From NCBI GenBank assembly GCA_022394755.1, contig JAGFCA010000006.1, positions 1 through 64,000 on the forward strand: 64,000 nucleotides of DNA, read 5' to 3'. A model generated the notes under the pieces. The model made no database searches. It was not told the DNA's origin and saw nothing but the letters and a program-made list of their open reading frames with translations. This stretch comes from Candidatus Poribacteria bacterium (lineage in GTDB: Bacteria; Poribacteria; WGA-4E; WGA-3G). The stretch's first letter is position 1. The number at the start of each line of letters is the position of its first letter. The translations under genes and the position numbers were made by a program. Positions 27,608 to 36,702 of the stretch are shown here, one piece after another.

Positions 27608-29068
27608 CTATTCGTATTGTAATGCTTCAATTGGTCTCATATTGGATGCCTGAAAAGCGGGATAGATCGTTGCTAACCAACAAATTGAGAACGAGAGAAG
27701 ATTGATAAAACCAACAAAAAACCAATTGATTTTTATCGGTAGTTGATTCATCTGGTATATCTCACTCAAACCCAATTCTTTTAATGAAATTGGTTGAACT
27801 AAACAATATAATATAAATGCAATTCCTAAAATCCAAAATAGCAACATTACTATATTTCTTAATTTAGTTTTAGATAAAATGAACTTTAGAGTTACACATA
27901 TCTGAAAAATTATAAGCAGTACTACCAATGCGTATGCAATCAAAGGCGATGGACGTATTACATTGGTACTCAATAATTTACAAACCCCTAATCCTAAGGC
28001 AGTCCCAAGAAGTGTCCCTAACATACCAATAACACATCCCTGAATCATGAATATGAGCATGATATTACCACGAGATGCGCCAAGTGTCCGAAGGGTACCA
28101 ACATCCCTTGTTTTTTCCATTACCGTCATGATTAATGTACTTGCAATGTTAAATGCTGCCACTAAAATAATTAGTGCTTCTATAATTACAGTTGCTATTT
28201 TCTCTAACTCTAATGCTGCAAATAGTGGTGCATGTGTATCCAACCAAGTGGTTGTAATAGGCATATCAATCGTATTGAATGATGAAACCTCAATCAACTC
28301 ATCTCCAATAGTAGGTGCAAGTTCAGGATCTTCCAATCGAACCAATATTACATTGATATTCCCCTCCTGTTGATATATTTTCTGAGCAGTATCAACATGG
28401 ATAAAAGCCATTCTACTATCATATACAGCTAATTCAGATTCATAAAAGCCGATTACAACAAAATTTCTAATTCTTGGCAGAAATGCGCCAGGGGAATGAT
28501 TATCTTCCTCCAGTTTTACTACAAGCCTTAGAATATCACCTTGATGTAGTGTTAGATTCTTTGCTAAACGGGCTCCAAGTACAATACCACCTGTAACTGA
28601 CTCATCATTGATAAAACTTGCTCGATCAATTATCTTCTGATCTTGAAAATCAACTGATCCTTCAACAAATTTAGAAAAACCCGTGACTGTATCCTCTACT
28701 TCAGGGTCAATTCCTTTGATATAAATTACATCCTGAATACTTTGACTGCCCTTTTGAAAAATAGCCGATTGTGTATATACTACAGGTGATGCAGCAACTA
28801 CTCCATCAACCTTTTTTATGGCTTCGATTCTATCTTCATAATTATTAAAAAAGCCTCTGTCTATTTTGCTAACGGCTACATGTGCTTCATTGGCAAGAAA
28901 TCTATCTCTGAGTCCATGTTCAACCCCATCCAAGACTGCAATAACCAGAATTACAGTTGCAACACCGAGTGAAACTCCTACTATGGATATAACACTAATA
29001 ATTGAAATAAAGGATTGTTTTCGTTGAGAAAGCAGATAGCGTGAGGCTACAAACCATTCAAATTTCAT
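27608..29068 (-). CDS. lolC: LolC/LolE-type lipoprotein-release ABC permease, enlarged
   Basis: The N-terminus FVASRYLLSQRKQSFISIISVISIVGVSLGVATVI is diagnostic for LolC/LolE. It is followed by a periplasmic MacB-like domain (about 50-270) and an FtsX domain with KTRDVGTLRTLGASRGNIMLIF. The protein has 486 residues, about 70 more than usual. The extra length is a hydrophobic insertion (about 375-445) between the last two standard membrane segments, which adds one or two membrane passes. Only one permease gene is present, so the complex may contain two copies of it. It is followed by lolD 42 bases downstream. Confidence 0.9.
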   Translation of the reverse strand: MKFEWFVASRYLLSQRKQSFISIISVISIVGVSLGVATVILVIAVLDGVEHGLRDRFLANEAHVAVSKIDRGFFNNYEDRIEAIKKVDGVVAASPVVYTQSAIFQKGSQSIQDVIYIKGIDPEVEDTVTGFSKFVEGSVDFQDQKIIDRASFINDESVTGGIVLGARLAKNLTLHQGDILRLVVKLEEDNHSPGAFLPRIRNFVVIGFYESELAVYDSRMAFIHVDTAQKIYQQEGNINVILVRLEDPELAPTIGDELIEVSSFNTIDMPITTTWLDTHAPLFAALELEKIATVIIEALIILVAAFNIASTLIMTVMEKTRDVGTLRTLGASRGNIMLIFMIQGCVIGMLGTLLGTALGLGVCKLLSTNVIRPSPLIAYALVVLLIIFQICVTLKFILSKTKLRNIVMLLFWILGIAFILYCLVQPISLKELGLSEIYQMNQLPIKINWFFVGFINLLSFSICWLATIYPAFQASNMRPIEALQYE

Positions 29069-29130
29069 ATAATAGTTTTCTATATTCTCTTACAGTCGTA
29101 GCCTTATAAAGTATCATAAATTATGATGTA

Positions 29131-29691
29131 TTAGGATTTTATAACATCACATAGCATATTATATTTAATAAGGTCTTCCATCTTTCCCCATTTTTCAATA
29201 GCATTTGGAAAAGAGTCTTCATACTTCATTCCAATTTTTTGTAAGACTCTCCCTGATGCAGGATTCCGTCCAAGATGAAAGGCATGGATACTTTTTAAAC
29301 CAATCTCATCAAGACCGTATTTGAGTATTTCTTTTGCTGCTTCAGTACAATATCCTTTGTTCCAATACGGTTTACCAATCCAAAAACCGAGTTCTCCAAT
29401 TCTGTTTGTTGTGTCAATGGTTATACCGATTGCTCCAATTAGATCACTTGGTTCAAAGCGGACATTATCTTTAAGGATAATTGCTAAATTGAAGGCAGTA
29501 CCATCTTCCAAGCTTTGTCTATGTGTTCTAATCCACTCCTCCGCCATACCCTCTTCATAAGGGTGTGGTATTACAGCAGTATTTGCTGCTATATCTCTAT
29601 CCCCTGCAAGCCGTTGCACCTCTGAAGCATCTTCAAGCAAAAATGGACGTAGTAATAGTCTTTCTGTATGTAGTATCGGTGGTTTTAGCAT
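29131..29691 (-). CDS. GNAT-family N-acetyltransferase, RimJ/RimL type
   Basis: The 186-residue product starts LHTERLLLRPFLLEDASEVQRLAGD, the usual opening of RimJ-like acetyltransferases. It continues with GELGFWIGKPYWNKGYCTEAAKEILKYG, which holds the acetyl-CoA binding pattern, and FHLGRNPASGRVLQKIGMKYE. It transfers an acetyl group to a protein N-terminus or small amine; the substrate is unknown. Its ATG follows the lysS stop with no gap (TAA then ATG), so the two are translationally linked. Confidence 0.88.
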   Translation of the reverse strand: MLKPPILHTERLLLRPFLLEDASEVQRLAGDRDIAANTAVIPHPYEEGMAEEWIRTHRQSLEDGTAFNLAIILKDNVRFEPSDLIGAIGITIDTTNRIGELGFWIGKPYWNKGYCTEAAKEILKYGLDEIGLKSIHAFHLGRNPASGRVLQKIGMKYEDSFPNAIEKWGKMEDLIKYNMLCDVIKS

Positions 29692-31164
29692 TTAACTTTC
29701 TGGACGCATCTGTGGAAACAGAATCACATCCCGTATGGAATATTGGTCAGTCAATAACATTGTCAACCTGTCGATTCCTATTCCCAATCCACCTGTTGGA
29801 GGCATTCCGTATTCTAAGGCGCGTAGATAATCTTCATCAACCATAAAGGCTTCTTCATCACCTTTTTCTAAATTGCTTGCTTGTTCTAAGAAACGTTGCC
29901 GTTGATCAATTGGATCATTTAATTCGCTAAATGCGTTCCCAACTTCCATACCAGATATAAAGAACTCGAACCGTTCAACATACTCAGGATTCTCTGGTTT
30001 CTTTTTCGCAAAAGGAGATACTTCTATAGGGTAGTCATAAATAAATGTAGGTTGAATTAGCTTATCTTCAACAAATGTATCAAACAGTTCAGCAATAATT
30101 TCACCTTTGGATTCATCCCCGGCTAATTCAATTCCAGCATTAACAACCTTAGTGTATAGTTCGTCATCAGAAAGAGATTCAGGATCAAAATCACTATTCT
30201 GTTTTATTGATTCTACCATTGTAATTCTATTCCAAGGTGGTGTAAAATCTAACTCTTGTTCCTGATATTGAATCTTTGTTGTTCCGTGTAGTTTTTCAAC
30301 AGTCTGTGCAATTAGATTTTCAGTAAGTTCCATTATCTCCTGATAATCAGCATAAGCCTGATAGAGTTCAAGCATTGTAAACTCAGGATTATGATCTCTG
30401 TCCATACCTTCATTTCTAAAATCCCTTGAAAATTCATAGACTCTATCAAACCCACCAACAATTAGTCTTTTTAGGTAAAGTTCATTTGCTATTCTGAGAT
30501 ACAACGGTTGATCTAATGTATTATGATAGGTAGTAAATGGACGGGCACTCGCTCCACCATAGATAGGCTGTAATACTGGCGTTTCTACTTCGATGAAATT
30601 GTCATCATTTAACATATCCCGTATTGCTTGTACAATTTTCGTTCTTTTTATAAAGACATCTTTTACTTCAGGGTTCATGATAAGATCAGCATAACGTTGT
30701 CTATATCTCGTCTGCTTATCCTGTAAACCGTGCCATTTTTCTGGGAGAGGTCTTATAGATTTGGAGAGTAATTCAATTGAATCAGCAAGTATAGTTAACT
30801 CACCGGTACGTGTACGAAAAACGGTGCCACTTACTCCGATAATATCGCCAACATCAACTTTCCGATATATCTGGTAGGAATCTTGTTCAACATTGCCACG
30901 TCGGATGTATATTTGGATTTGTCCACCACTATCTTGTAGATGTGCAAAACTACTTTTACCATGATCGCGTTTGGTCATTATCCTACCAGCAATAGTGACC
31001 TTGCTATCTTCATTTGGTGTTTCATCCGCATCTTCAAATTCTTTATGAATGAGTGTCGTAGAATGTGTTGGTGTATATTGATGCGGATAGGGGTTAATTC
31101 CGGCATCACGAATTTCATTTACTTTTTCTTTCCGTTGTTGCATTAAATCATTTGATTCTTCCAT
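29692..31164 (-). CDS. lysS: Lysyl-tRNA synthetase, class II
   Basis: The ATG at 31164 has AAGGAGGG 7 bases upstream, so I drop the first seven residues of the longer frame. An OB-fold anticodon-binding domain (VTIAGRIMTKRDHGKSSFAHLQD) is followed by the class II core. Motif 2 is in RDFRNEGMDRDHNPEFTMLE, EFFISGMEVGNAFSELNDP binds lysine, and motif 3 is GGLGIGIDRLTMLL. Length and order match bacterial LysS. A promoter with a perfect TATAAT lies about 45 bases upstream, and the gene heads a run of genes reaching to lpxD. Confidence 0.96.
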   Translation of the reverse strand: MEESNDLMQQRKEKVNEIRDAGINPYPHQYTPTHSTTLIHKEFEDADETPNEDSKVTIAGRIMTKRDHGKSSFAHLQDSGGQIQIYIRRGNVEQDSYQIYRKVDVGDIIGVSGTVFRTRTGELTILADSIELLSKSIRPLPEKWHGLQDKQTRYRQRYADLIMNPEVKDVFIKRTKIVQAIRDMLNDDNFIEVETPVLQPIYGGASARPFTTYHNTLDQPLYLRIANELYLKRLIVGGFDRVYEFSRDFRNEGMDRDHNPEFTMLELYQAYADYQEIMELTENLIAQTVEKLHGTTKIQYQEQELDFTPPWNRITMVESIKQNSDFDPESLSDDELYTKVVNAGIELAGDESKGEIIAELFDTFVEDKLIQPTFIYDYPIEVSPFAKKKPENPEYVERFEFFISGMEVGNAFSELNDPIDQRQRFLEQASNLEKGDEEAFMVDEDYLRALEYGMPPTGGLGIGIDRLTMLLTDQYSIRDVILFPQMRPES

Positions 31165-31209
31165 ATATCTACCCTCCTTCCACATAAATACTAATTCTAT
31201 AACTTGTTA

Positions 31210-31238
31210 ATTATACCCTTATTTTTGTATCTATGCAA
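31210..31238 (-). promoter_or_regulatory. Sigma-70-type promoter before lysS
   Basis: On the minus strand TTGCAT (31238-31233) and TATAAT (31215-31210) are separated by 17 bases. The start codon is at 31164, giving a leader of about 40 bases. The -10 is a perfect match and the -35 is partial. Confidence 0.6.
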
Positions 31239-31459
31239 CATGAAACCAATTATGTCAATAGGTATTAGTATTACGTGTTTCCTATAAATATATATTACTT
31301 AGAGTAAACTATATAGGTTATCTAAGTTCTCGTGAGCTTATATAAACTGAGCATCTTGGATATCATTTCATTCATTTTAACCTACAAAACCATTCACAAA
31401 TGTGAATATAATAACCTGTTCCACAGAAAAATTAATAAGTCTGATAATTCGAAGCCACT

Positions 31460-32743
31460 CTAATGTTTTCTCTTTTTTATCTCTCCCCATTGAACATACT
31501 TCTTGCCAATAGAGTTTACACTCAGTTGATTATTTACTATCGCATGTGCTCCCATGGCAGCTGCAGGACTATTTGGTTTTAGGTTATAATCTCCATCCTC
31601 AGCATTAACGAAGAGTGGATCCGTATCAATATTGTCTTCATATACAAACAGTTTGCCATCTGCTACACGTTTAATCCCTTGTAGTCCATCTTTAATATCA
31701 CTGGATTTAATAGTTATCCCATTACCAGATAAAAAGGCTTCTGGATGAGTGTCATCACTATTGTTATTCCACACAATTGAATTGGTTATACTAAGAACAT
31801 TACTATTTGCAGGTGTAGAACTGAAATAGATTCCACCACCCTTGGTACCCGCAGAATTTTGTGATATTGTACTATATGAGATAGTTACGCTTCCTGACCA
31901 AGATTCAAGACCTAATCCACCACCCCATCTATTTGCTGTGTTATCAGTTATCAGACATTTGGATATATCTAAAGTACAAGTTCGTGAACAGGTTATACCG
32001 CCCCCCACATCTCCAGTGTTTTGACTTACGATTGAATCCGTAATTTTTAAATTAGAGTTTGTAGAAAGTTCAATTCCACCTTTCCCATTTTGTTCAATAA
32101 TTGAATCGGTTATGATATTATTTTTAATCGAATAATTCTCAGTAAATACCACACCCCGTCCACTGTTTCTTGATATAGTACATCCTTTAATTTCAATTAT
32201 TAAATGGTCCAAAGAATAAACGCCATGATTAACATTATCAGAAATAATACAATCAATTAAGATGGGATTAGGACTTCCTGCATCAAACCTTAATCCACCA
32301 GATAAGTAAACACCACTACCATGATTACCAGTAATTATACAATTTTTAATTGTCGGTGATGAAAAACTACCATATATACCACCACTATATTGATGGTTAC
32401 CATTTTTAATAGTGAAGCCATCTAATACAGAATCTCTTGTTTCATCATTTTGGAAAGTAAACCCTCTTGTTTCAACATTTTCTTCAGAATCTATAATTGT
32501 TTCCTTTGGTCCATTTTGTGATTTTACAATTATTTTTTTCCCATTAAAATCTATGTTTACATTACCTTCGCCTTTATAGATTCCATCTGCTACTAAGACC
32601 GTATCACCATTTACAGCAGCATCAATACCAGATTGTATGGTTGGTTGATCTGCTGGAACTTGAATTACTGCAGAAAAGACTAAAGGAGTATAACATAATA
32701 CACTAATTGTGATCATTAAATATGTATATTGTCGTAATTTCAT
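31460..32743 (-). CDS. Exported right-handed parallel beta-helix protein, paralogue 1
   Basis: The ATG at 32743 has GGAGAG 6 bases upstream and opens a signal peptide (MKLRQYTYLMITISVLCYTPLVFS). The mature protein begins AVIQVPADQPTIQSGIDAA, the standard start of pectin-lyase-like beta-helix proteins. Many turns follow with the pattern I.N..I..N...GGI (KNCIITGNHGSGVYLSG, ITDNTANRWGGGLGLES). No catalytic residues for pectate lyase are obvious. It ends QWGEIKKRKH, like its two neighbours. These proteins usually sit at the cell surface or bind or modify polysaccharides; the role is unknown. Confidence 0.88.
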   Translation of the reverse strand: MKLRQYTYLMITISVLCYTPLVFSAVIQVPADQPTIQSGIDAAVNGDTVLVADGIYKGEGNVNIDFNGKKIIVKSQNGPKETIIDSEENVETRGFTFQNDETRDSVLDGFTIKNGNHQYSGGIYGSFSSPTIKNCIITGNHGSGVYLSGGLRFDAGSPNPILIDCIISDNVNHGVYSLDHLIIEIKGCTISRNSGRGVVFTENYSIKNNIITDSIIEQNGKGGIELSTNSNLKITDSIVSQNTGDVGGGITCSRTCTLDISKCLITDNTANRWGGGLGLESWSGSVTISYSTISQNSAGTKGGGIYFSSTPANSNVLSITNSIVWNNNSDDTHPEAFLSGNGITIKSSDIKDGLQGIKRVADGKLFVYEDNIDTDPLFVNAEDGDYNLKPNSPAAAMGAHAIVNNQLSVNSIGKKYVQWGEIKKRKH

Positions 32744-32762
32744 AAGATTCTCTCCTTGGAAG

Positions 32763-34146
32763 TTAGTCATTACGTTTCAAATCGCCCCATCTTATTATTT
32801 TCTTTCCCTTTGATGTTCCATTAAGTTGTTCTTCCTCATGTTCCTGTTTCGCTTGTTCCTGTTCTTCTTGCTCACCATCTATCTTTAATTTCGCCGTATG
32901 TCCCATTTCTATAGCCGGACTTCCATTTTTTGGTTATAGTTCCCTCTATCAGGATCAACAAACAGTGGATCAACATCGATGTTGTCTTCATAGTTTATAT
33001 GTTTGGCAAAATTTACACCGAATCCCTCTAAACCATCCTTAATATCAGAATTCTTAATGGTGATACTGGGTCCGCCACCAAAAATTTCATTGTGTGTATC
33101 GTTTGATTTATTCTCCCATACTATAGATGCCGATAATTTTAAATGAGCGCCGAATAAGTTAGCATATATACCTCCACCTCTTTCCTCAGAGGTATTCTGG
33201 CTAATGGTACAATTAGTAATTATGGGTCCATCAAACTTTAAGACAACCCCAATTCCACCACCGCGTTGAGCCTTATTCTCAATGATTAAACACTTGGTAA
33301 CCTCAAGTCTACCAGACGGACCTGCATAAATGGCACCACCGATTTTACCTGTATTTTCTTTGATTATAGAATTGTAAATTGTGAGTTTAGAAAATTCACT
33401 ACACTCCAAACCCCCACCAGTGTTTTGGGATATCTCACAATTCATAATATCGGTATACCCTCCAAAAGAAGTTGCTCTCACACCCCATCGTGTATTTTTG
33501 GTTATTTTTGAATCAGTTATCATTGTACGTATATCCAAAAAACTAACAATTCCATCAAATTTATTATCTGAAATAGTGGAATTGATTACCTTTGTATTAA
33601 AAGATCCTATCCTAATATTTCCACTATCATTATCTCCAATGAAGTATATCCCAGTTCCCTGATTTCTAATTATACTGGTGTCTTTTATGACGACATCAGT
33701 ATTTCTTCCATAAATCCCTACACCCATATTCTGATCTATTTTACAGTTCACAATAGTTGGTGAAGAATTATTAATGTGTATACCACTCCCCTTTTCATGT
33801 ACACCATTTGTTATTGAAAAGCCATCTAACACTGAGTCATTTGTCTCATTCTTTGTAAAACTAAATCCGCGTGTGCTGGCATTTTCTTCAGAATCTATAA
33901 TTGTTTCCTTTGGTCCATTTTGTGATTTTACAATTATTTTTTCCCATTAAAATCTATGTTTACATTACCTTCGCCTTTATAGATTCCATCTGCAACTAAG
34001 ACCGTATCACCATTTACAGCAGCATCAATACCAGATTGTATGGTTGGTTGATCTGCTGGAACTTGAATTACTGCAGCAAATATTGAAGGAGTTAAACATA
34101 AGAGAGTTAAAAGCATTATTATATACTTACAGTGTTTAAATCTCAT
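32763..34146 (-). pseudogene. Beta-helix protein, paralogue 2, interrupted by two homopolymer frameshifts
   Basis: The gene starts at 34146 with a signal peptide (MRFKHCKYIIMLLTLLCLTPSIFA). It loses frame at a six-T run (33937-33942) where paralogue 1 has seven T at 32533-32539. It regains a long frame at 33832-32909, then shifts again at a six-T run (32926-32931). Correcting both gives a full-length protein that continues NGSPAIEMGHTAKL, has a Gln/Glu-rich insert, and ends RWGDLKRND at 32763, as in its neighbours. The stop overlaps the leader of paralogue 1. Either it is newly inactivated, or the two indels are sequencing errors. Confidence 0.8.
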
Positions 34147-34171
34147 TAGTCCTCTCTGTTTTTATTTACAA

Positions 34172-35560
34172 TTATCGTTTCAGGTCGCCCCATTTCAAAG
34201 TCATTTTACCTTTATAACTGACATTCAGTGGGTTTTGAGATATTTCATTTGCACCCATTCCAACTGCAGGACTGTTTACTCCTAACCTATAATCACTTCT
34301 ATCTGGATTTACAAATAGAGGATCAGAATCTATATTCTCTTCAAAGACAAACTGAACCCCATCTGGTTCCTTACCAATTCCTTCTAAACCATCTTTGATG
34401 TCTGAATTCATAATGGTAATACTTGGTCCGCTGACAAAAACTTCATCGTGGGTTCCGTTCGAACTATTTCCCCAAACAATTGATTTGGACATCACAAAAG
34501 ATGCCCCTTCTGAAAATACATACACACCTCCACCTCGTTCTTCCGAAACATTTCGTGTAACTGTACAATTGTTAAAGGTTGAACCACCCAATTTAGATTT
34601 TATACCTATACCGCCACCCCATCGTTGTGCAATATTCTGAGCAATGATACAATTCGTAGCCACAATTTCAGCCGTTGGACCACCGAATATACCACCACCA
34701 ATTACTCCGGTATTTTGTTGGATAATTGAATCTTGTATCTCCAAAATTGAGAATTCGCCGCACTCAACTCCACCCCCAGTGTTTTGAGCTATTACACAAT
34801 TCGAGATGAGAGTGCCACTACGTTGGAATGATGTTGCAACTATGCCCTGTAACGTGTTTCGAGAAATTTCTGAGTTATTGATATGTGTTTGTATATACTC
34901 TCTACTATATATTCCACTACCAGTATTCCCCTCAATTATAGATTTATCAATACTTGGTTGATAAATCCTATCAGGGAAAAAGACCACGTCTTCTCTGTCC
35001 CCCTCAAAGAAAATGCCACCGCCATAAGTGGATTCTGCATGGTTGTTGCGTATAGTACATTTAATAATCCTGGTATTAGAATTTTTTACATATATACCAC
35101 CGCCTTGTCCTGTAAACCGTCCTTCATCCACTGCACGGTTCATCTCAATTACGCAATTTCTAATTGTTGGTGAAGAATTTAGAATATATATACCACCACC
35201 ATTTGGAAAACTTCCATTACGTATTGTGAAACCATCAAGAACAGAGTCGACTGTTTCCTTATTTATAAAATTAAATCCGCGAGTATAGGGTGTCCGTGAA
35301 CCTGTGATAATTGTACCATTTGGTCCGCTCTCTGACTTTACAAGTATCTTCTTACCTTTAAAGTCGAGGTTGACATTTCCAAGACCCTTATATACTCCCT
35401 TGGCAACCAAAACGGTATCACCGTCTACGGCAGCATCAATGCCTGATTGAATTGTCAGTTCATCTTTAGGTACGTGTATCGTGACTGCATAAGTATTGAC
35501 AGAAATTAATAATGTCAATAGTATGAGATGTAAATATACAAAACACTTTAATTTATCCAT
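34172..35560 (-). CDS. Exported right-handed parallel beta-helix protein, paralogue 3
   Basis: The 462-residue product has a signal peptide (MDKLKCFVYLHLILLTLLISVNTYA) and then the same architecture as the two genes downstream: VTIHVPKDELTIQSGIDAAVDGDTVLVAKGVYKGLGN, then beta-helix turns rich in GGGI motifs (IIQQNTGVIGGGIFGG, QNIAQRWGGGIGI), ending LKWGDLKR. It is the most divergent of the three at the N-terminus and has an insertion around residues 180-210 (EGDREDVVFFPDRIYQ). It follows prfB by 26 bases, so read-through from the lnt-prfB unit is possible. Confidence 0.88.
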   Translation of the reverse strand: MDKLKCFVYLHLILLTLLISVNTYAVTIHVPKDELTIQSGIDAAVDGDTVLVAKGVYKGLGNVNLDFKGKKILVKSESGPNGTIITGSRTPYTRGFNFINKETVDSVLDGFTIRNGSFPNGGGIYILNSSPTIRNCVIEMNRAVDEGRFTGQGGGIYVKNSNTRIIKCTIRNNHAESTYGGGIFFEGDREDVVFFPDRIYQPSIDKSIIEGNTGSGIYSREYIQTHINNSEISRNTLQGIVATSFQRSGTLISNCVIAQNTGGGVECGEFSILEIQDSIIQQNTGVIGGGIFGGPTAEIVATNCIIAQNIAQRWGGGIGIKSKLGGSTFNNCTVTRNVSEERGGGVYVFSEGASFVMSKSIVWGNSSNGTHDEVFVSGPSITIMNSDIKDGLEGIGKEPDGVQFVFEENIDSDPLFVNPDRSDYRLGVNSPAVGMGANEISQNPLNVSYKGKMTLKWGDLKR

Positions 35561-35586
35561 GAGATTCTCCGTTTGAATGGATTAAA

Positions 35587-36685
35587 TTACTTAGTAGGTT
35601 TCATCTTTAGGTATCCCTCAATAAACATGTCAAGATCACCATTTAAAACAGCATCTACATTTCCAGTTTCAAGGCTTGTTCTATTGTCTTTTACACGTTG
35701 GTAAGGATGAAGAACGTATGATCTAATTTGACTTCCGAAATCAATGTTTCTTCTTTCAGGTTGTAGTTTTGCAATTTCTTCGTCCCTTTGAGCACGTAAA
35801 TGTTCATATAGACGTGAGCGTAACACCTTCATTGCAATCTCTCTATTCCTGTGTTGTGAACGTTCATTTTGGCACTGGATCATAATTCCAGTAGGAATAT
35901 GCGTAATTCTCACTGCGGAATCTGTCACATTAACATGCTGACCACCTGCCCCACTGGCTCTATAGGTATCAATTCTGAGGTCTTCATTGTTGATTTCTAC
36001 CTCAACACTATCATCAATTTCTGGGGTTACATGTACTGCTGCAAAAGATGTATGTCGTTTATTATTGTAATCATAAGGTGAAAGTCTAACAAGGCGGTGA
36101 ACACCTGATTCAGCTTTTAAATAGCCAAAAGCATAAGCTCCCTTAACTAAGATGGTTGCACCTTTAATACCTGCCTCATCACCATTCGTAATATCAACAA
36201 CTTCTGTGGTGTAACTGTGTTGATCACACCATCTTAGGTGCATTCTCATCAACATCCCAGCCCAATCCTGAGCATCAACACCACCAGCACCAGGATGTAT
36301 ATTTAGGATTGCATTATTTTCATCAAACTCATCATCCAACATTAATTTAAGCTCAATGGTCTCAAATTGTTGACCTATGGGTGCTAATCCAGCTTCAATT
36401 TCAGATTGGAGATCAGGTTCATTCTCCTCAATAGCCAATTCGAAGAGTACTTGAAGATCATCTATTGAACTTGCTAAATTATTAAATTCGTTGATTTCTT
36501 CTTTTAAATAAGAGATCCTTTGATTAACAGTTTGGACTCTTTGTGTATTTTCCCAGAATTCAGTACTTAATGCTTCCTTCTCAAGCTCTTCAAGTTCTTT
36601 CTGTTTTACTTCAAGGTCAAAGATACCCCCTGAGTTCTTGAAGTCGAGTTGTAAATGTATCTATCTGTGTTTTTAATTCAACCAA
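35587..36685 (-). CDS. prfB: Peptide chain release factor 2, expressed by programmed +1 frameshift
   Basis: RF2 ends translation at UGA and UAA. A short frame starts at a TTG (36685; AAGGAAA upstream) and reads LVELKTQIDTFTTRLQELRGYL, then UGA at 36619-36617. Shifting +1 there gives LDLEVKQKELEE and joins the long frame to the stop at 35587: 22 plus 343 residues, the usual RF2 length. The long frame has the tripeptide-loop region RLSPYDYNNKRHTSF and the catalytic GGQ in ASGAGGQHVNVTDSAVRI. An annotation without the shift would start falsely at about 36438 and miss domain 1. lnt lies 17 bases upstream. Confidence 0.95.
36616..36631 (-). promoter_or_regulatory. prfB: Programmed +1 frameshift signal of prfB
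   Basis: The minus strand reads AGGGGGTATCTTTGAC. This comprises an internal Shine-Dalgarno (AGGGGG), the slippery CTT codon, the in-frame UGA and a following C, which is the same layout as the known E. coli prfB site. Low RF2 lets the ribosome slip, so the protein controls its own synthesis. Confidence 0.95.
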
Positions 36686-36702
36686 AATATATATTTCCTT
36701 TC

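Noticed and set aside
36617..36619. In-frame UGA near the start of prfB as a sign of a pseudogene
   Set aside because: It is the known regulatory stop, with the internal Shine-Dalgarno and slippery CTT in place.
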